A stretch of 64,000 bases of DNA from Gymnogyps californianus (lineage: Eukaryota > Chordata > Aves > Accipitriformes > Cathartidae): positions 65,020,707 to 65,084,706 of the forward strand of contig NC_059473.1 of NCBI RefSeq assembly GCF_018139145.2, written 5' to 3'. Shown one piece after another: positions 24,782-37,347 of the stretch. Within the stretch, counting starts at the first letter, position 1; each line of letters starts with the position of its first letter. The position numbers were made by a program, and so were the translations under genes. Below the pieces are notes generated by a model. The model ran no database searches, was not told where the DNA came from, and saw nothing but the letters and a program-made list of their open reading frames with translations.

Positions 24782-27700
24782 GATATTCTTGTTTGGCAAC
24801 AGGATGCTTCTTCTTCCGGGCCCAATGTACCAGACCATTTCTTTCGTGAAGATGTCACACTCATGCACAAGCCCAGCTATGTTCATGAATTGTTAAGACA
24901 GCCATAGCAGCTGCAGTAAGCACCTGATGTGGAAAAGTAAGAGTAGCCATCTCTCATGCATGTGTATTGCCATTGTATATTTATTGAAATAATCTTTGTT
25001 GCTCGTTTAAAAAATCAAGCACCTTTTATTTGGAGAAGTGATAAGTACTTTTCATTAGATTGTTAGAAAAGGAGCTCCTATAGCTGAAGAAAACAGACAA
25101 GCTCTCAAACAGAGAAGCTCTTCTTCAGCAGTGCTGAAGATGTATTTCTGAGACAGACGCAGCAGTCTCCAGGCTACGTACAGGCTGGGAGTTACTGCTC
25201 TGTCTTCTGAAGGTTAAAACCAGCTGCCTGCTTTCTCTCTTCACTCCGTATCTCCCTTCCAATCTGTTCTGCTCCTGTCTTTACTTATTCTCCACTACCT
25301 ATTCTTCACAGCCAGCTGGCCTTCCTTGTCCAGCTTTGTTTCATGCACGTAGAACAGTCACACTGGAAAAAGTGTGATTTCCCTTAAGGTACCTAAAAGC
25401 CATGCTCCAATGTTTGCAGTCTACAGAATGTTTTCTGTCCAAGAGTAGAGCATCGTTTCTCTTCATGCCTCTTTCATAGGCAGCTTGGCTTTCAAAGAGG
25501 GACCTTGTTGCATCTTCAGATCTGCATCTGTAGAAGCAGCTGAAACTCAGAAGATACCATTCCTTTTGCCAGCCAGTTTGTCACAAATCCCTTGCAAGGA
25601 CTTGTGCAGTCTGTGTGCTGTGTTTTTTGGAAAACTGCTCTATGTTTTGTTGTATTATTACTGCTATTGGCACTATTACAGGGATTATACAGCGCATCCA
25701 AGGGCTCCAAACAGAAATAAGGGCGCTTTTTTTTCCAGTAAACATTGCATAGATAAAAATCAGAAAGGCTGTTGCAGATGCAAATACTGTAAAACTCCTT
25801 CATCTACTCAATAACAAGAGGAATAGCATGAAGCAGTAACAAAGCAAATGACTTTTTCATAAATTATAATAATTGCCCTTCTTTTCTGATCACTCCTGTT
25901 GGGATATGTAAGCATTCTGGCATGAATGAGAGTGAAGAAGGATTTAATGAAGAAAATCTCAAGCTGTTAAAAGAGATGCTGGGTATGTAGCAGGAAAGAT
26001 GAAGAGCAGTGCAGCCAGCTTCCTGTGTCTATGGTGCTACTAAAGTTGCCTAAAGAGACTGTGTTGACAAAAGTAAAAAAAAAAAAGAAAAGAAAAAAAG
26101 CTTAATTTTCTCCCATTTCCTTATAATTTAAAATGAAACCTAATTAAGGATTAAGGTCCAACCAAACAGTGACAACACGTCTTGTGCTATCAAGGGCACA
26201 TCTCCAGTCTGGAGCTGAGAATGTTCATTGGCACAGCAACAGGTCCTCCCAGGCAGGGCAACAAAAGGCCTGAACGACAAGACAAAACAGGAGGAGAAAG
26301 TGCAGTGTTGTGGTGTCTCCTGACCACCCCCTCTGCTTAGGAGAGGAGGATGCATGCCAAGGGGAAAGACAAGGGGAGGCTGAGTAGAGAACAGGAGTAT
26401 GGGTTTCTCCTCCTCCCACTAGTAGGGGTAGTGCAGGGGAAAGCAGAAGAAGCATATGGAGAAGAGGAAGAATAAAATCCAGGGGATGTCACACAGGAGG
26501 CATAAAGTTAAGAATGGGACAGATTTAAAAAAATGGAAACTGAGACCCTTGAAGTCAACAGGGCTTAAGAAGAAGACCATTACCCTGGCTGCGCTGTCCT
26601 GCCCACGAGGATGAGCCCACAGTCGTCAGCGCGTTCTTCTCCTCCGAAGCAGCTCCTCCGGCAAGGCCTTTATTTACTACTTTCTAAAACTATAAGGAAC
26701 CTGAACTATGTCATTTCTACTTGCTAATTTAACCACACTAAGTTCACAGAAAGCATTTTGTACGAGGGACATGACCTGGCTTGTTAGCACCACATGTTGT
26801 AAGATACAGAAAAGGATCTTTCATACTTCAGAAGTCTTGTTTCTCAATTGCCGGTCTCTTACTTTTTAACTTCTTTGCCATTTTGAATGGATTTCAAAAC
26901 AAATCAACAGACACATAGAGTCTTTGGTTATTTTTGGCCAGAGTTGGATAAATGAATAGTCCAGAAAGTTTCTGACATTGTGCCAAATGTCTATGTGCCT
27001 AAAGTTTAAGAGTCATGTTTTCCAGGAAACCTTGAAGTTTGCCGAGATTTATGCTTTTGATATTGTCATCCATTACTGTATTCAAAGGAGTTGTCTGCAT
27101 AAAGGTTGATAGAGGGCAGTCAAACCTTTTGCACTGAACAAATTATATCATTAGGTGTCTGCCTGTGGGTCAACTTGTTCTCAAGCCCCAAAAACTAAAC
27201 ACAGCTGAGATCTAAATCCCCTGACAAATGAAGGCTGTGAGCAAGGATCATGAATAACATATGGCAAATGGAATTTCCAAACACCGCGCTGCCATACAAT
27301 ATACACCTGATAAATGGTTGTCTACAGTGATGCTGTTGAAAAAGGCACTTGATGCAAGCCTCATGCATGGCAGAGAAACATTAACAAAATTTTACAAGAT
27401 ATTTCAAAGCTGGCAAGGCGTTTATCCAAATGTGTTGTCCGGTCCTCCCTTCCCCAAGTAAGGACAGCATCCTTGTTTTCTGGTATATGGGAACAAAGAG
27501 AGGTAATAATTTGACTTGTCATGCCAGAAGCCTGGGGGGCAAGAAGTCTTCAAATGAGAACAAAAGACAGAATTACAGTAGGGACAAGAAGGAAAAGGAG
27601 AAGATGAAGAAAAGGACAGCAGAATATTACTTAAAATTAACTTTTAGGTGCATTTAGCCACAAAAATTTAAAGATTACATAGCATTGTCCTAGAGAAACA

Positions 27701-27990
27701 GCAAACAATTTTTCCAGTTAAATAAAAACATGAACACAAGAACCACTTTCCCTGGTCATCTGAAATGCAGCCAACTTTGGGGCAAATCTGAAGATGGACA
27801 GCACACAAAACAACTGGTTTTGGCAAAAAAGCGTGGAATGCTGCATCTAGCCCCATCCAGGCAGCATCACAGCTCCAAAATCAAAACATGCCCCAAGGAA
27901 TTTGGCCAGGACCCTACAGCAGTGCTCAGAAAGTGAAAAGGAAGTCTTTTGACCAGAGGCACGTTTATATCTTAGTTAAAATAGATAGTA

Positions 27991-28040
27991 TGTTTTTGGT
28001 TGTTGTTTTTTTGTTGTTTTTTTGTTTTGTTTTGTTTTGG
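27991..28040. repeat. T/G-rich (GTTTT)n-like low-complexity tract
   Basis: About fifty bases made only of T and G, mostly GTTG and GTTTT units. Confidence 0.8.
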
Positions 28041-28240
28041 TAGTGATTTCTGGAGTTGCTAGTAACCTTGGTATCCTTCGCAAATTTATTTCTCTGACCA
28101 ATAAGTGAGAGCTCCTCCTCAGAGTAACCTGTGAAGCTATCTCCAGCCTAACTATATATATGCACGTGCACAAATATATGTGTTTGCTACTGCTGGCTAG
28201 CCTCTTGAGGTGCTACTTACCCTTAATGTGGTCTGGGCAA

Positions 28241-28270
28241 ATAATAGTAATAATAATAATAATAATAATT
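28241..28270. repeat. (TAA)n microsatellite next to an octamer motif
   Basis: About thirty bases of TAA repeat with one interruption, followed immediately by ATGCAAAT (28,271-28,278), the canonical POU octamer. The adjacency may be coincidental. Confidence 0.85.
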
Positions 28271-31067
28271 ATGCAAATGGGTTATTTTCAGAAAAGGTGT
28301 AAAAAAAAATAATTTTTCATTGAATTAAAGTAATTTTTTTAGCTAAGAAAAGAAACTGCAGGATAATTGGGATGTTCCATTTTCAAAATTTTGTGTTCTC
28401 AGTGCTTTCTTTGGAAACAGTTTCATTTCAAACATGAACTAAATATAATAATTAGAAAGTGATTAAATAGTGCCAGGGAGTGAAAGTAGCCTGTACACCT
28501 ATTGAAATTATTTTTTTCAGATGCAATTCATTTGCAGTTTTGCATAACAGTGATAAAAGCAGAAAACAGGAATTAGTTTCATATTGACTCCAAATTATCA
28601 TTCTTTTTCCAAATGTATCAATACCCCTTTAAGAAGGTCTCTCATTTGTTTAATAGGACAAGAAAATAGATGGATTTACTTCTAAGCTTCATCCAGTTTA
28701 CTTCATAACCCTGTAAACATTTGCATAAGCACAAATGAGAAAGTGGCACAAGGCAGAAGTGGTGGGGAAGGGGAAGAGAATAGCTTTTCCTTAAGCCAAA
28801 ATCGACACCAAGAATGTGGGAAAAGGAACCCTGTATCCACGGGTCTCCTATGCCAACTAGAACTGGCCACTTAACTAAGGTTAATGGGTTAAAACAGCGG
28901 TCACATAGCAAGAATCACCATTGCTGTGAGACCAAAGTTACAAGTAAGTCTGGCTGTTAGGTGCCAAGTTCAGCTCTCACAGATTGCCCAGTGTGGTCTG
29001 AGAGCCAAATTTTCAGATGTTCGTCCACGCACAGAATAATGCACATGTCACTCAGGGTCTGTGCTTGCTCAGACAACACCTCCATTAAGGCTTCAGAAGA
29101 GAGATTTTCCTGCCTAGAGGTCATGTGGAGTCTGTAGTCAGACCGGTGTGTAGTTTGGGCCATGGCTAAGCACAGCACCGTTCACAAAAGGCAATGCGTT
29201 AAGAAGGTAACAGTTTAAGATCCACTAATTGCATGAACCTAAGTCTTATAATTATTCTTATTGCTGCTACTAACTTTTACAGTTTAAACTAAAATGCATG
29301 GACGTACAAGTCAGATTTGCTAGGGGAAATCCTACAATCTGCATTGTGTAGGAAGTCAGATTAGATGATTGTAACACTTCCTTCATGACAGAAAAATTCG
29401 TGACACTATTAGATGTTTTGTTAAATTGGAGTCTAAGTGATAAGCAAAATTAATAGATTTCTGTATTTCTCTGGGTGGTCCATCCATAACATGGGAATAT
29501 TTGTGTTTCTGTGCTCTGATCTGCTGGTACATGCAATATATATGTGTGTGCATGGACCTAATGCTGATAAGTAAATAACCTTATTCTCAGGCTGATTTCT
29601 TAAAAGCTTCATAGAAGATCGAGGGGATATGCTTTACATACTCATTTTATGCATAAAAGTAATTCTTAATCAAGTTAGCCATTTTAGACAAAAAAGCAGC
29701 CCCTTGCGTTTCAGTGGGGCCATTCGCGTGAGTAAACCTTTGCAAAATTGGTCTCTAAATGTTGCTTAGAGTTGCAAAGAAGCTTAAGTGCTGAACATGT
29801 CTTCTGTGCATGTTTCTTTTTAGCCTGTTCCTGGCTCTATACCATCACGTTTTCTTCGCAGGAAACATCTATGCTAAACATCACTGTCAATTCCAAGACA
29901 AGAGACACATTCAAAAGCACATGGAAGCTTTTTTTGTTACCATAAGTTGCCCGCAGAGGGTCCATTCATTCTGTTTGCTTGTTCCACTGTGTAATAGCTC
30001 AACTCAAGTATCAACAAGATAAGCTTTTAAAAGCAGAATATTCCCAGCTGTTGCGGTCAGGCAGCAGCAGCAGGTTCCTATCTGAGGACAGCAGAACAAT
30101 CCAGTGCACCCGCAGTGATGGCAGTGTCGAGGGGAAGCATGTGTTCTCTGTACACAGTAGCGAAGGGTCCAATAGACAGCAATTAGCACCAGCAGAATGA
30201 AGATGAACGGTCATATACATAACCTTAATAAAAATGTCACAGAAGAGAAATCTCACACCATATGGATCCATGCTGAACTTTTTTTTTTCCCTTTTTTTTT
30301 AAGGGGTTAGACAGCTCCATTTCTTTATAGTCTTTTGCATTAATTTCTCTCCTTACTTTTTTGCAGCTTTCTTCCTCTGTAAGCAATATGGGGCTGCTAT
30401 TTCATGTGATAACAAAGGAAAATTACATTTTCATTTCTGTATTTTTATATACCCACTCAGTCTCAGATTTCCATCAAAAGTATCTTCCACTCAGCCTCAG
30501 CAACCTGGGTAGATTACTTGAATGTCATTAGATCCCATATCCATTCACTTTTGAAAAGACCTCCACTAGAATTTGCAAGATTTTATTCCTGCCAAATTAG
30601 TGTAGCATGAAAGTGGGTATTGCTTGTTCTCAGGTCTGCTACTTGTGTTTTGGACATGGCAAAGAATGTAGACTTCATCATTATAAACATCATTGTTACA
30701 AATAATAGTTTTTAAATTATTTTGGCAAAAAGGGTTTGAAGTAAGAAGCTGCTTTAATGTCATCTTGGTGATGTCATTTCCATTTTCCCACCTCGAGATA
30801 AAATCCAAAGATCAGGAGGAAAAATGATAAAGGGACGCTGGAGCAGGAAGAAAATCTTTCCCCGAAAGTGTCATATTACAGGTTTGTGCTTATTCCTTTC
30901 AAGTTGTTTCTTCATCTTTCACTAATCAAAAGAGAACATTATCGATGCTTTACAAGCTCCATTTGAGGTCTGAAAACAATGTTTTGGTCCTTTCTGCCTT
31001 TTCTCTACTCCTGGTAATAAGACTCCTGCCCTTAGAACGTAGCTGTGAATTTTGTTGATTACATTAG

Positions 31068-31705
31068 CAGAAGATAGGGCTGGAGAGGACCTTGTGAGGT
31101 CTTCTAACCACCCCCTTGCCAGTACACCGGATCAGCTATTCATAGCTGGAGATGTTTGTCTGAAGGCATTCAGTGAAGAAGATTCCACCATCTCCATCCT
31201 TCTTCTCCAGGCAGAAAACCTGACTGCTGTCCTATTTCTAAAACTAGAAAGTTATTAAAATATTAAGGGATATCAGTCTCCCATTTTGCAAGTGAGGCTC
31301 ATCTCTCTGTCATATGCACATGGAGAACGGATTAAGCCTTTCCTCTTTGTAGCCCCTTGCATATTTGCAGACTGTTGTCATGTCTCCCTCTGTCTTCTCT
31401 AGATTAAACAAAATCCTTTCATGCCATCTCCACATCCTCTGCATCCATAGTGATGTCTTCTAGACTTCTGATTATTCTACTTGCTCACCTCTGGACTCTC
31501 TATTTACTTGATTTGTAGCCTTCTTGGAGTATGATGCCCAGGATTGGACACAGTACTCCAGCTGAGACTGTATCAGTGCTCAGGTAGGATAGGAGGATTA
31601 TTTTACATGTCTTGCAGACTACATTTCTGCAGATACATCACATCTTTTTGCAATAGACAAGAATCAACTTGCTGTCTCCTAGCTCCATTGGTTCTCCAAG
31701 GAAAA
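31068..31705 (-). mobile_element. Old, 5'-truncated CR1/L3-type LINE fragment
   Basis: The minus strand contains CTGGAGTACTGTGTCCAATC (about 31,541-31,560), which encodes LEYCVQSW, a hallmark of the C-terminal part of CR1-clade reverse transcriptase. The surrounding plus-strand text ('gtcatgtctccctctgtctt', 'cacctctggactctc') follows the order seen in amniote CR1 copies read in antisense. The 3' portion near 31,075 has 'gctggagaggaccttgtgag', the usual 3' UTR motif. No open frame survives. It is much more diverged than the CR1 copy at 33.8 kb, so it is older. Ends are approximate. Confidence 0.8.
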
Positions 31706-31836
31706 GCTTGACATGCCAATAAAATGACAGGCCATGACTTGAAAACACACAGAGGACAGAGAAGCTGTGGAAAATGCAACAATTTTACACAGCATTCAGT
31801 CCTTCCAACACTTAAGTTATATGAACTATTTTACCG

Positions 31837-31870
31837 ATGGGAGCATTCCCATTGAAGTCAATGATCATGC
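31837..31870. repeat. Ancient amniote repeat fragment (CATTGAAGTCAATG core)
   Basis: 'cccattgaagtcaatgatca' matches the self-complementary core of a very common bird and reptile repeat. The rest of the element is not recognisable here. Confidence 0.4.
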
Positions 31871-33807
31871 CCACGTGTACAAAATTTGGTTGCGTAACTA
31901 ATGATCGAAGGATTGCAGCCAAGCTATTTCAGAGAAAACACAATGAAAAAACCCAAGTGGGAGTCTGGAATTCTTCTGCCTCTTGTGCCACCCCTTTCCT
32001 GTTAATATGGTGTAGTATTTCTAAGGACAAGGACATGAGCAGACAGGGAGGCCCTGATCCAGTCCCTGGAAGATTTCTTGCAGGAAAGCAAATCTAGCAA
32101 GTCTTTATTTAGAGAATGAAAACATTATTATCTCAAGGAACAAAGCAGAGCACAGAAATACCCGCAGGAACACAAGTGTGGACAAATGCTAGTATGAAAT
32201 CTCATCTTCCCCCTAGTCCCCCTAGTTTAGCTTTAGTGATGACAGCAATCCACTTACAACGTGCACTAAGCCATGACTATCTTCTTTTAACTGTGCTCAC
32301 TTGTAGTCATACTGCCATATACCTCTCTAAACAGAAGGGAAACAGATGCATGCTTACAAAAATTGTATTTGACAATTTTAAATGGAGTGAATAATGAATC
32401 AGTTCAGGCTCAAAAGCCATAGAAGTCTCTCTCCCTTCCCCAACCCCTTACTACACACTCCCTCTGTGATCTGAACATTAACTCTTAGGGACTATTGACT
32501 TAACGTGATTCAGGGATGGCTGGTTTCCATCAATATTTCTAAAATCCCTCTTATTATCTTGCATATGTCAAAGTTTGATAAGAAGGAAGAAGGATGAAGT
32601 TATTTATAATTCAGAATGACTGTTACCAAAAGGTATTTAAAACCAAATCACAGTAAGTCAGAGTTTACTTTTAAATCAGCTTAAACAAAAGACATCATTT
32701 GAAAACAATTAGTAAATCTGACAAAATTAACTTTGACCTTACAATCTTATAAATGCCAACACAGCCTTTCTTCCAGTGTCAGTATGCATGTGTGTCTGTG
32801 TGTGTATTTTCAGCAGTGCAGTAATTTCACAGCAAAGAGCCATACTGAGATTTAACTCTCATGCAAGAATTATGCTTCACTGCTCAGGAGCTCCCCTTGG
32901 GGGGATGTGCTATTTAATTGCTCCGTTATGCTGGAAATCCATCTGTACAGACAAGTCAGATTAGTGTTTCATTATTCTCATTATTTCTGGTAAGCAGACA
33001 TCGTCTCCCAGCCCAGCCTTTCGGTCATCCTCACTCCTCAGCTCACAGAGGAGGGTCTTTTTAGGTTTCTTCCTAATTTCTCTTAGTCTTCCTCAAAAAA
33101 ACCCCAGGTGAAAATATAAACTCTCTACCTTCCACCCAGCCTGGGAAAGGAGATCGTAATACTTCGGTAAACACATAAAAGATGTGCTGGTGAACGTGTC
33201 ACTCTGCTAAGCCAGGAGGCAATTCCCTTTCCCCCTGAATTTAAGAGTCCAGCCATCAGCACCCTCTTGCCAGCTGATGCCTGTGCTTTCCTCTTCTTTT
33301 CCAGACCATCCACAGCCTTCCTTGGTGAGAGTGGCTTGCCTGTCCTCCCTCTAGAAGGAGACAGTCCTTTCTGTGGTCTGAGCAGACCCAGCACCCCGGT
33401 CTGCATCTCCGCTGAGCCAGCTCTGAGTGGCAGGTAGGACCAGAGCCCTCCTGAGGTCCCTTGCTTCCTAAGTGGTCCCATGGCATCCCTGTGGCAGCCC
33501 CAGCCATTGAGCTGCCATTAGGTTGGAGGACCTGAGGGAACAGCTGGGAGGTTCTTGGCTCTTTTGGGCATCATGGTCTGGGGATCCTCCTAGCCGTCTT
33601 CCTCAGCAGACTGATTGGCAGTGTCCTGTGCAGGCACACGCTGCCTCGCTGATCCCTCTATTGGGATATTCCCTTTCTGACCCAATGTTTCAGTCATTCC
33701 TGCCATGTAGGCTTCAGTTCTTACCACTGCCTTAACTGACAGAGGCTGGAATCATATTGTTCAGCTTTGGCTCGCTAGGGTGAAGATCTGTAAACATGGT
33801 CCTCAGA
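31871..33807. other. Gene-free; locally GC-richer from 33.0 kb
   Basis: No gene seen. From about 33,000 to 33,760 GC is higher and several frames overlap (a 118-codon minus-strand frame at 33,125-33,481 is the longest). The translation is low in recognisable motifs and CpG is not enriched. It might be an unnamed repeat flanking the CR1. Confidence 0.45.
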
Positions 33808-33903
33808 GTCATAGAATCATCGAATCATAGAATGGTTTGGGTTGGAAGTGACCTTCAAAGATCGACTAGTCCAATCCCCCGCCATGGGCAGGGTCATCTT
33901 CCA

Positions 33904-34116
33904 CTAGGTCATGTTGCTCAAAGCCCCATCCCACGTGACCTTGAACACTTGCAGTGATGCGGTATCCAAAACTTCTCTGGGCAACCTGTTCCAACATCTC
34001 ACCACCCTCATCATAAAAAATTTCTTCCTCACATCCAATCTAAATCGACGGTCTTTCATTGCCTCTTGTCCTGCCACTACAGGCCTTGGTAAAAAGTCTC
34101 TCTCCGTCTTTCCCAT
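33904..34116 (-). pseudogene. CR1 ORF2 C-terminal fragment
   Basis: A 70-codon open piece with the conserved [10 protein letters not shown] and [10 protein letters not shown] motifs that close CR1 ORF2. It lacks the catalytic reverse-transcriptase and endonuclease domains and cannot be functional. It is offset by one base from the upstream piece at 34,157-34,423. Confidence 0.9.
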
Positions 34117-34156
34117 AAGCCCCCTTTATATATTGAAAGGCTGCAATAAGGTCTCC

Positions 34157-34423
34157 CTAGACCCTTCTCTTCTCCAGGCTGAGCAACCCCAACTTTCTCA
34201 GCCTTTCTTCACAGGAGAGGTGTTCCATCCTTCTGATCATCTTTGTGGCCCTCCTCTGGACTTGTTCCAACAGGTCCATGTCCTTCTTATGTTGGGGGCC
34301 CCAGAGCTGAATGCAGTACTCCAGGTGGGGTCTCACGAGAGTGGAGTAGAGGGGGAGAATCACCTCCCTCGACCTGCTGGCCATGCTTCTTTTCATGCAG
34401 CCCAGGATATGACTGGCAGTCAC
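34157..34423 (-). pseudogene. CR1 ORF2 reverse-transcriptase tail fragment
   Basis: An 88-codon open piece containing [30 protein letters not shown] and [13 protein letters not shown]. These are the conserved post-catalytic RT/thumb motifs of CR1. The catalytic FxDD region is absent because of 5' truncation. This is a dead fragment. Confidence 0.92.
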
Positions 34424-35758
34424 CTGTTCTATCGTAGTTTTTTCTCATTGAGCTATTTCCTTGTTCAGCCACCAGGCAGCAAAATTGGATAACTTGCTGG
34501 CATTTCAGGGGTCTTGGTTATTTGGGATCTGTTGACTACTGGATGACACACATTTTTGCTTTCTGCGGTTCTGTGCAGCAATTTGTGTGTTACTGGGTCA
34601 GTTCTAAGTTCCAGGACCGGGTCCATGCCCTGACGGTTGACTGGGATGGCAAAGCCTGGGCAGGATCAGCCCTGTCCTTGTAGTGTCCCCTCTCTGCGCC
34701 AGTTTTCCACAGTAAGGAGACTTGGGGCGACAAGCCAGAGGGGCACCAAAGTGAACTCCCTGGAGGGGGAGCTGGAGCCCAGATCCCTGGCCCTGCAGTG
34801 GCACGTTCCAGCACACAGGGCTTGACAAAGCCCAGAAGCTATAGGTGAAGTATCTAGGCTTGCTCTTCTAGAGTAGCTGTTGCTGCTGAGCTTCTGCTGT
34901 AGATATGCAACTTTCTCCATTTTGCCTTCTCATCATGCTACTTTCTTGCAAGCTCCTAGCCAGACTCAATCAATCCTTTTTTTCACAGGCGGTTAGAAAT
35001 TTTTAGATGCTCAATGGAGCATCATATCCCCTTGATGCTCTTTGAGCCAGAACTATATGACATGACACCTTCTCTCAATAGTTTTTTACTAAGGTAACAC
35101 AGACTTAAATTCACTTTTTCTCATGCAGAGGAACCCACCACCCACCTTCCTAGGCTCTTTCACATATTCCCTCTTTCCACACTGAAGGATACCAGGCATC
35201 TGCCAGCTGAGCTGTCTGCCATCTGTCCCCAGCCATCTTTTTCAGCCTGCTCATAATATTTTTAAGTATATTCCTTGATCGTTGCCCCTCCCTGGACATG
35301 CTAGTGAGATTACAGCAGGTCTCTGGACATAGTTTGTCCATTGCTGGCTAGCAAAAGGTAAACATCCCAGCTTCATTAGTCTGAGAACTTAATTTTTGAA
35401 TACGGTGTGCAATTCATGCAATCCATGAGAACAAATTGCCAACTTTGATTAGTAATTGCTTTAAAACCTGCCCGTTTATAAATGTTGCTTTAGTCCTGCT
35501 GGCAATTGTATTCCTGATCTCTTTAGGCAGAAAATGGGCTTTCATTTAGGTTTCAGAAAAAAACAGTGTGCAGACTGTTTTTCAAGTTTATTAATCAATT
35601 TAACCTATTAATTTGAAATTAATTATACCTTGCTTTCAGTCCAAAACTACATTTATCCATGTAGTGATGGTCACTTATTAATGCTTTTGTTGAAAAGTAC
35701 TATCCTTCTTGGCTCTATTTATCTTCAGAAGACAGCTCCAGAATATGGGCTTTCATTT

Positions 35759-35775
35759 AAAAAAAAAAAAAAAAA
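35759..35775. repeat. A17 homopolymer
   Basis: Uninterrupted run of about 17 A directly after the second copy of the 15-base direct repeat at 35,745-35,759. Confidence 0.9.
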
Positions 35776-36920
35776 TCACCCTTTATGGCACTAAAAAATG
35801 ATTTTGAGAACCTGAACCAAAGTATGATGGCTTGCCTTCCATAGCCTGGAGACAGCGTAAAACTAAGCCATGCTGTGTGAACCACTTCATTCATCTCTGC
35901 CTTCGCTTTGACTTGCTCATTTGTTATTTATTTACACGCTATAGGCAGACTCTCTCCTGTGCCAGAACTCCACTCAGGGCAGTTTGGAGATGGGTCATAA
36001 GGAAGTCATTACAGCTCTCCCTGGTTTTGTGAGCACCTCTGGCCCCTGCACGATTTCTCCTGGTTGCCAGGCAGTCCTATGTTAGACCTCGAGGACGGCT
36101 CTTAATGGTGCATTAACTGCAATGTGACTTAAGGATATGCCAAAACTGTGGCACATGCTTCTTTTCCTGGCACATACAATTGTTAATAACAGTGACCTGA
36201 TTTTGTAAAGATCCTGACAGCTAAGTTTTCTGAGCCTTCATGGTGCTTGAAACAGTAAAATTTAGGCCATTTTTGATGAACATACTTAATCCAAATACAG
36301 ATTCAGAATTATATGCAGCCATCTGTGTTGGAAAATAATTCACAACTCTGATCAATGCTTGGCACGACCAAGCTGGAGGCTTTCAGGAACTTCTGTACTA
36401 TAAATATCATTTGTAAAGAAATGACGTTGGAAGATCCTTCCCATGATAAAAGTTTAAAACTTAAAAAGAAATGGCAGGATGGACACCGCTGCTGGAAACC
36501 CTTTTTGCCTCCCTCTTGCTCAGTAGCAAGCACCACTGCCCAGGCTTTTCCCCTACAAATGTGCCAGAGCCTGGAGAGCGGCCGCTGCATCCTGAGCTCA
36601 TCCTACCCACTTCAGGCACTCCAGAGAGGTGCCTGGTCACCATGGGCTCCTTCTGTAGTCAGAGAAACGTATCTCCAGAGGGCGACTCTGGCCACATGAG
36701 ATCATCACCTACTTTAAAGGGAGCTGAAAACAACTTGGATTCTAACATATGGTCTGCTGTGAAGTGTCTAAGGTTAAGTGATTGGGTTTTTAACTATTTA
36801 TCTCCACGTCTGATTACACTGAATACTGTTATGAAAAGATAATGATGAATTTCCCCGTGCAACTTCCTTTGCGAATTAACTTAAATATTTATTGTTTTGA
36901 TTGTTTATTGTCCCACAAAT

Positions 36921-37010
36921 ATTAAATTATTCTTGCAACACTCCTGTTCAGTGACAAGACCCAGCTGACAGACAGGGAACTGGGGCCCCAGGGGATGAAA
37001 CTCATGAGTT
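36921..37010 (-). mobile_element. MIR-like SINE remnant
   Basis: Plus-strand text 'attaaattattcttgcaaca', then 'gacagacagggaactggggc' follows the order of the reverse-complemented MIR 3' half ('ATTTAATCCTCACAACAACC ... ACAGATGAGGAAACTGAGGC'). It is heavily diverged, and ends are approximate. Confidence 0.45.
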
Positions 37011-37314
37011 TCCACTCATCTTCAGGGCCCAGTGTGAAATACTTGAGTCCTAATTTTTCTGATTTTTTCTTTTTTTTGGTGTCACAGTGGAGTTCCATCT
37101 GACTGAAATTGCTCAGCCCACCTGTAGCTATGTCTGCCGTGTCTCCTCAAGCAGCCCTGTGCTAGAGGCTGGGGCAGAAAGCACACGCTACCACAAAATG
37201 TGTGTGAAGCTAATATCTCAGGGGTGCTGTCCCTCAGTCAAATATAGCTGAAATACACCAAGGGCCTGGAAAGTTACTGGGAAACAGCGTAATTGACCTG
37301 CTAAAGACAGACAG

Positions 37315-37347
37315 ATGCACGTGCGCACACGTATGCACACGTACATA
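37315..37347. repeat. 33-bp perfect alternating purine-pyrimidine tract
   Basis: Every base from 37,315 to 37,347 alternates purine and pyrimidine, with four CpG steps and a CACGTG E-box at 37,318-37,323. Such tracts favour Z-DNA under negative supercoiling. Confidence 0.8.

Larger units (their letters stand above)
24782..31067. other. Gene-free sequence with simple repeats
   Basis: No gene seen. Contents include an A/G-rich patch at 26,230-26,620, A-runs near 26,077-26,098, a T/G-rich low-complexity tract (27,991-28,040) and a (TAA)n microsatellite (28,241-28,270). About 29,700-29,750 resembles the ancient 'AGTGGG..GTGAGTAAA' amniote repeat. A 109-codon plus-strand frame and a 95-codon minus-strand frame overlap at about 25.5-25.8 kb, and neither resembles a known protein. 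Confidence 0.55.
33808..34430 (-). mobile_element. CR1 LINE, 5'-truncated 3' end
   Basis: CR1 (chicken repeat 1) is the dominant avian non-LTR retrotransposon and copies itself by target-primed reverse transcription. On the plus strand the element starts with the antisense of its 3' octamer tail ('tcatagaatcatcgaatcat'), then 'ggtttgggttggaagtgacc', the CR1 3' UTR. Two minus-strand open pieces remain. One at 34,157-34,423 has [11 protein letters not shown] and [12 protein letters not shown] (C-terminal reverse-transcriptase region). One at 33,904-34,116 has [10 protein letters not shown] and WNRLPREV (the C-terminal end of ORF2). They lie in different frames, so the copy is broken by at least one indel. 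The 5' junction near 34,430 is approximate. Confidence 0.95.

Noticed and set aside
27991..28270. CRISPR-like or satellite array
   Set aside because: These are simple low-complexity tracts (GTTTT and TAA), with no spaced repeats; the window is vertebrate DNA.
33911..34492. 193-codon plus-strand open frame, the longest in the window
   Set aside because: It is exactly antisense to the CR1 ORF2 fragment and has no independent protein character.
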